Of a stretch of 22,832 nt of DNA, positions 17,674 through 22,832 are shown one piece after another; the stretch's first letter is position 1, and each line of letters opens with the position of its first letter. This stretch comes from Basidiobolus ranarum. Lineage: Eukaryota; Basidiobolomycota; Basidiobolomycetes; Basidiobolales. Both the position numbers and the translations under genes were made by a program. The notes beneath the pieces were generated by a model. It did not search any database and was not told the DNA's origin. It was given only the letters and a program-made list of their open reading frames with translations. The stretch spans positions 1 to 22,832 of the forward strand of contig JASJQH010007053.1 in the NCBI GenBank assembly GCA_040143965.1. The letters are read 5' to 3'.

Positions 17674-19023
17674 TTACATATTGGCAATGTTGTTATAGTT
17701 GGCGGGGTTAATTGCTGGATTTTTATCCGGATTCTCTGAGGTAGGCATGAATATAATTTTGGTACTTCCATGCTTACTCATCGCCTGAAGTGTTTCCAAA
17801 TAACGGATTTGCATTGCAGCGGGAATATTTAATATCTCGGCTGCTTCTCTCATAAGTTTAGCGGAATCCACTGAAGATATACACATTAAATAAAGTTAGA
17901 TAATCAATTGAATGATACTCTATATCAACAGTTCATACAAACCTTCTGCTTGTGCGGCTATAACTTTAGCCTCACCAATTCGTTTCTGGGTAGCAGCGCT
18001 AGAGAGTGATTCCTGTAGATCTTTAGAGAATTCCAGATCTTTGATAAGAATAGATTCCACCTGGAAATTATATAAAAGGAATATTTAAGTAATGTAGACC
18101 ATAAACATCCATGTGAATCGTCCCCTCAAACTTACAGTAACTCCCCACGCTCTGGCAGGAACATCGATCATATTACGAATATCTAAATAGTATGTTGAAA
18201 TTAGGACAAGTTAATATTCATGTAGTCCATCGAAAATATATTCACCGTTAGCAATGGTCTCTCGATTTTCGATACAATCTTGAAGGACTCTAGTTCCCAA
18301 TACACCTCTAAGAGTAGTTTGAGTTCTTTCCACCAGTGCTTGGCGTACGTTACTTATTCCAAAAGTAGCCTGATAGGGGTCTACGATATGATAATAGATG
18401 ACTGATTCGAGAATGATACTGACGTTATCCTATCAATAGTTTACATTATTAAGAAGGACTGTAGGTATATTCAGGAATAACCTATCCACGAGTAAAAGTG
18501 TAAACTAACCTTAGTGGTAATACGAATATTGGGAATTGCTGCTATTTGAATTTTTACGTCGACTTGAATTAACTCTTCAGTGAAGGGATTCACTCGAACC
18601 AGACCAGGGTCAGTGGTCTTGTATACTTTACCGAACTTGGATACCAAACCGACATGACCTATGAAACCAATTTAGTTACTTATCGATATCAATGGAAGGT
18701 TGGAGAAGGTAGATAGATAGAAGTGTAAACTTTAGTAAAGTAATACCTTGACTAATTTGCTCATATGGGTTGGGAAAGCAGAATAACCCAGGAACCTTAG
18801 TCAAAAAAAAGTAAGTATCCCCATACGTAAGTAAATTAGGAAGTCATAAACTCACAGTCCCCAAGGAACCCAATAAGTTGCCCAAGCCGTTCATCCACCA
18901 ATAATAAAACCCTTGGGGTTCATCAGCAGGAGCTTCATTTGCGAAAGAACGTCGCATACTAAACGGTTGTGGCTCTTCCGTTGTTGCTGAAGTACTGCCA
19001 TAATTTTTAATAGGTATGGACAT
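17674..19023 (-). CDS. Stomatin-family (SPFH/band 7) protein, seven exons
   Basis: Stomatins are membrane-bound scaffolds of the SPFH family that form oligomers in lipid-raft-like membrane or mitochondria. Exons are 19023-18856, 18795-18747, 18658-18510, 18429-18246, 18182-18136, 18060-17943 and 17870-17674, giving 303 residues with all junctions in phase. Order of parts: a polar N-terminus; a weakly hydrophobic insertion segment (about residues 39-65, YYWWMNGLGNLLGSLG...VPGLFCFPNPY); the SPFH core with GLVSKFGKVYKTTDPGLV, VDVKIQIAAIPNIRITTKDN and YYHIVDPYQATFGI; the stomatin signature QALVERTQTTLRGVLG; IRNMIDVPARAWGVTVESILIKDL; and the coiled region RIGEAKVIAAQAE leading to QIRYLETLQAMSK. 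The Asn/Pro-rich tail is short. Some fungal relatives are called StoA; whether this one is plasma-membrane or mitochondrial is unclear, since no strong presequence is seen. Confidence 0.92.
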
Positions 19024-19821
19024 GTTGAAAAGATAGTATTTATTATATCAGTCTTGTGTTTGTTAACCAACGATGAGAAATAGGACTACAACAGAGCTGT
19101 TGAAGTTACTAAATTACGAATATTTGAAATGAGCTGTACTTTCTTCCTAGATTGTACAATGCATATATCCACTTACGATCATGTAACAAGCTACACTGAC
19201 ATTCCAAGAGTTATACAAGTTAAATTTTCATATTAAATATAAATCATAAATCATAAATTCATCTATTGCAATGTACACACATAAATGGTCAGAGCATAGT
19301 ATTTCGTTGATCAGGGGTTTACCCTGGTCTGTCCAACAAGTAGTTGATGTCTGAAATGTATGGTTAATGCTGGATGTGGAAAGACATGATTGGATTACGT
19401 GAGAAGTTGTAGGTCTAGGTGGTAGTAATTATATTATGGACATCCAGATAGTCGAATTATTATTTCTAAATTGAAGGCTATGTAAATAAATCTATACGGA
19501 CATGTACAAGGAGGAGCCATCCCTTTCGATATTTATTGGTCTTTCGAAGATTCTTTTTTGTCCAATCATATTCCTTCACAAGAATCAATAACCAAACTCG
19601 ACATTCGTTTATCATAAAGAGTGAGAAACTGATAAGCTGTACTAGAAACAAGGTAAACCAAAATACGAACCTTTCTTCGTCGTAGTACTATCCTGTTTAC
19701 AAAAGGGTTCTTTATTCTTTCCGGTATTGTCATCTAAAGTAGTTATTTGAAGTTTAACTGAAGTTCTAACCTTTTCAACCATATAGTTACTACTTTTTAG
19801 ATCACTTCTGGACTATCGGCT
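19024..19821. promoter_or_regulatory. Divergent promoter region between stomatin-like and vigilin genes
   Basis: This 798-base gap separates the two divergent start codons. A small direct repeat (ATAAATC repeated, about 19240-19260) and a long AT-rich centre are present. No gene seen. The last 100 bases contain TTTTTAG just before the vigilin start, so a 5' UTR intron is possible. Confidence 0.4.
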
Positions 19822-22800
19822 ATGGACTCAACCGGCTTTATGAACTCTCTTCAAGATTCTACTCTTCCTTCTTCTGTTCAATTGCAGATGCTCCACTCTC
19901 AAGTTCTTGACGAGGAGTATGCTCAGCAACATATTGAAGAGCCTCAGACCGATTTCCCCGTCCCTAAAAGAGGACCCGAAATTGACTTAGACTCGGAATC
20001 TATGTTCCCATCTCTTACCGCTTCTACTCCCGCCACTCCTCTTGCTACTTCTGCCTGGGGAAGCGACTCTCGTGCCAAGGTTGACAGAGCCTCGGAAGGT
20101 TTGAAGAAGTCTGGAATTGTGACCGAAATCTACCAACTCCAAGCTACTCAACAACAGAGACAAAGAGAGTTCGGTAACAAGAATGCTACCGGAGATATCA
20201 TCAAGCAAATCATGAAGAGCACCAAGACTCAAATCGATGTTTCTACTTCTAGAAATACTGGTACTACCACTTTTCTCATTAAGGGTAAAGTTGAAGATGT
20301 TCAAAAGGCTAAGAAAGAAATTACTTCCGCTTTTTCTCTTAAGGTAAATCTTTCTGAATATTTATTGTTACGTTAAAATCATGCCACTAACGCTCTTATC
20401 ATAAATTATCTAGGTAACTACCACCGTGACTATTCCCTCATTCTGCCGCAGATTCATTGTTGGTGCTAGAGGAAAGACCCTCCAATCAATTATCGATCGT
20501 TCCGGAGCTCGTATTCAACTTCCTCGTCGTGAGGAAGATGACGATCACTCGGATGAAGAGGACTCTTTCACTGACATCACTATTACTGGTGACGTTGATG
20601 GAGTCAAGATGGCCAAGTCCGAAATTGAAAAGATCGTTTCTGAAAAGGTAAATAGTTGCTATTAAGCTCTTCTCTTTAACTACAATGCTAATCAGCCGAA
20701 TTGATTTCTCTAGACTTCCAAGACTACCATGCGTATCACTCATATTCCTTCCGAATATTATCCTTTGATTGCTGGTCCTCACAACAACTTCATTCAAAAC
20801 CTTACTGAGCAAATGGGCGTCAAGGTTCATATTCCTCCCTTCATTTCGTCTGAGGATGAAGAAAGCAATGTTGACAAAAGTATCTTGGTAGCTGGTGATA
20901 AAAGCATCATCCAAAGTGTTGTAGATATCATTGGTAATTTGTATGAAGATTTACAACGTACTACCAAGACAATGTTGGTAAACATTCCCAAGAGACAACA
21001 CAAGTACCTCATCGGCCCTAAGGGTGCTAATCTCCAAGAAATTTTGGAAGTTACTGGTTGTTTCGTTGAGCTTGCACCAGCTAGCGATCCTTCAGAGGAA
21101 GTTACTATTCGTGGTCCCGAGGCTAAACTTGTCGAAGCTTTAACCTTTGTTATGGATAAAGCCAACTCTACTCATGTTGATGTCATTGACTTGAGCAAGA
21201 TGCACGTTGTCGATAACCCAGTTCAATATGCTCGTAACGCCCTCAAGTACTTCCTTAACAGATCTAAGCTTCGCAAGATCGAGAGCGATTGCCACGTTCA
21301 AATCATGTTCCCCAAGGCCAACCAAATGGATAAAAATGTTACACTTGAACTTGTCGGTAAATACCGTAGTCATGTTGAGAAATCTAAGCAACAGGTTATG
21401 GAGCTTGCTATCGCTTTACTCCCTGCTTATATCTCAACATGCAGAATCCCTGCTCACCTTCACAGACATATTGTTGGTCGTAAGGGACAGAACATCCAAC
21501 GTATCAAGGAAACCCATGGAGTTGATGTTATCGTCCCTGATGAACAAAATGACAGTGATGAAGTTCTTATCGTCTACGAGAGCAATCCTGAAGTCGAAGC
21601 TGCTCAAGATAAGAGATCCAAGATCCTTGCTGTTCAAGAATTGTTGGATGTTGTTAGCAAGGAATTGGTAAAATCTGCCGAAGATGCTAATGATTTTACT
21701 GTACAAAATCTCAACATTCCTTCTCGTTTCCATCGCTTGATTATCGGTTCCAAGGGAGCTACCTTGTCACAAATCATGGGATCTGATTCTCCCGCTTCCG
21801 TTAAAATCGGAAGCTCTAAGAAGGGTGAAGAGAAGCCTGCTGATGTTGATGAGAACTCTGTCATCGTCAAGGGTCCTAGTGAAGAAGTCTCTAGAATTGT
21901 CAAGGAAATTAACACCATTGTCGATGAGGCCAAGCATCATGAGATTATGAACTCTTTCACTGCTGAGTTCACTATTCCTGCCGCTTACTCCGCCCATGTT
22001 ATTGGTAAAGGTGGATCTAACATTACCAAATTGAAGGACTCTTTGGATGTCAAGATCGACATTGACGGCAAGAACGAGGAAGATGAGACACCAAAGGAAA
22101 AGGTCAAGGTTCTCATTCAAGGTAGTAAGAAGGGTGTTGATCAAGCCAAGAAGCAAATCATGGAGATCGTTGACAAATTGTCCGACCAAACCGAGATTCG
22201 TCTTACCATCGCTCCTCACTTGCACAGATCTCTTATTGGTGTCGGAGGTCGTTATGTCAAGCGTCTTGAAGATACTTACAATGTTCGTATCAAGTTCCCC
22301 CATTCTGCTGAAAAGAATGGCGATAATGATGAAGAGGAGACTCAGAGACCTGATGAAGTTATCGTCAAAGGTAACAAAAAGGATGTCGCTGAAGCCAAGA
22401 CTGAGATTCAACAACTTATTGAATTCGAACAAGAGCATGGACATACTCTCAACTTTGATATTCCTGCACGTTGTCTTCCTCATGTGGTTGGTCGTAACGG
22501 TGCTAAGATTAACGAAATCAAGGAAGATACCAATACCAAGATTGACCTTGGTAGACCTGAGGATGAGAATGATGATGATGCCATGGTCCCTGTTGTTATC
22601 CAAGGTACCAAGCAAGGTATTGAAGCCGCACGTGAAGCTATCATGGCCGTTGTTGAGGATCAACAATCTCGTGTCTCCATCACTATGGAAATTGATCCCG
22701 ATCACCACAAATTCCTGATTGGAACTGGTGGTTCTCGTATCAAGGAACTCATCACCAAGTTTGGTGGTGATCCCGATGCTGAACCTTGGCAAAGAACTGT

Positions 22801-22832
22801 CCGCTTCCCTAGAAGTGAAAGCACTTCTAGCG
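19822..22832 (+). CDS. SCP160: Vigilin / Scp160-family multi-KH RNA-binding protein, 3' end outside window
   Basis: Vigilins bind mRNAs on ER-bound and free polysomes and affect translation and ploidy control. The visible exons are 19822-20343, 20414-20647 and 20714 onward, giving about 706 codons in exon 3 and 958 residues before the window ends, still open. Eight KH domains carry an intact GxxG loop: GARG 191-194, GPKG 353-356, GRKG 507-510, GSKG 597-600, GKGG 683-686, GVGG 761-764, GRNG 845-848 and GTGG at about 922, spaced 77-90 residues apart in the second half. Further KH-like units without GxxG lie before the first and in the two wide gaps (for example around PLIAGPHNNFIQNL and FLNRSKLRKIESD). 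The N-terminal 90 residues are acidic and Ser/Thr-rich. Yeast Scp160 has 14 KH units, so several more should follow. Codon use is strongly biased, as expected of an abundant protein. Confidence 0.94.

Noticed and set aside
21767-22792. 341-codon minus-strand frame across the vigilin gene
   Set aside because: It is a shadow of the strongly codon-biased vigilin frame; the KH motifs on the plus strand are unambiguous.
1-22832. tRNA and rRNA genes
   Set aside because: I looked for B-box-like GGTTCGA words and for rRNA-like stretches; the few partial matches (for example near 1738 and 15049) have no matching arms.

Overview
This window looks like nuclear DNA of an early-diverging filamentous fungus (mucoromycotan or zoopagomycotan type is my guess). 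It is AT-rich and gene-dense, with introns mostly 45-120 bases long that carry CTAAT/CTGAC-like branch sites. It also holds a fungus-specific Kch-type potassium transporter, a GPI-anchored wall-type protein and a VMA21 gene. No mobile element, virus-like element, CRISPR array, rRNA or tRNA gene was recognised.

Layout from left to right. 1-932: no gene seen. 933-1985 (-): RRS1, a 60S ribosome assembly factor with four exons, head to head with an unrecognised 130-residue basic protein (2385-2777, +). 3106-4908 (-): RED/IK/SMU-2, a spliceosomal protein with four exons. 5115-5771 (-): a small secreted GPI-anchor-type protein. 6633-8254 (+): a Kch-family membrane protein with two exons. 8809-11382 (+): a TAPT1/Emp65-family membrane protein, rebuilt here as nine exons (690 aa). 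11383-13162: a stretch with hints of an unassembled or decayed minus-strand gene. 13163-13372 (+): a candidate 69-residue protein. 13521-14195 and 14225-14980: a tandem duplication of VMA21, in which the left copy is a pseudogene and the right copy is intact with three exons. 15583-16758 (+): a USF-like class B bHLH transcription factor. 17674-19023 (-): a stomatin-family protein with seven exons, head to head with 19822->22832 (+), a vigilin/Scp160 multi-KH RNA-binding protein that runs off the window.

The neighbours do not form one pathway; they are ordinary housekeeping genes. They cover ribosome assembly (RRS1), splicing (RED), ER and membrane functions (TAPT1/Emp65, VMA21, vigilin, stomatin, Kch) and transcription (bHLH). 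The points most worth a second look are the decayed VMA21 duplicate, the 123-nt stop-free intron in the intact VMA21, the cryptic minus-strand exon-like blocks at 12.2-13.1 kb, the small protein at 13163 with a possible PP1-docking motif, and a start-stop upstream ORF two bases before the TAPT1-like start codon. All exon structures are manual readings of frame and splice signals without transcript data. No novel multi-gene system could be supported.
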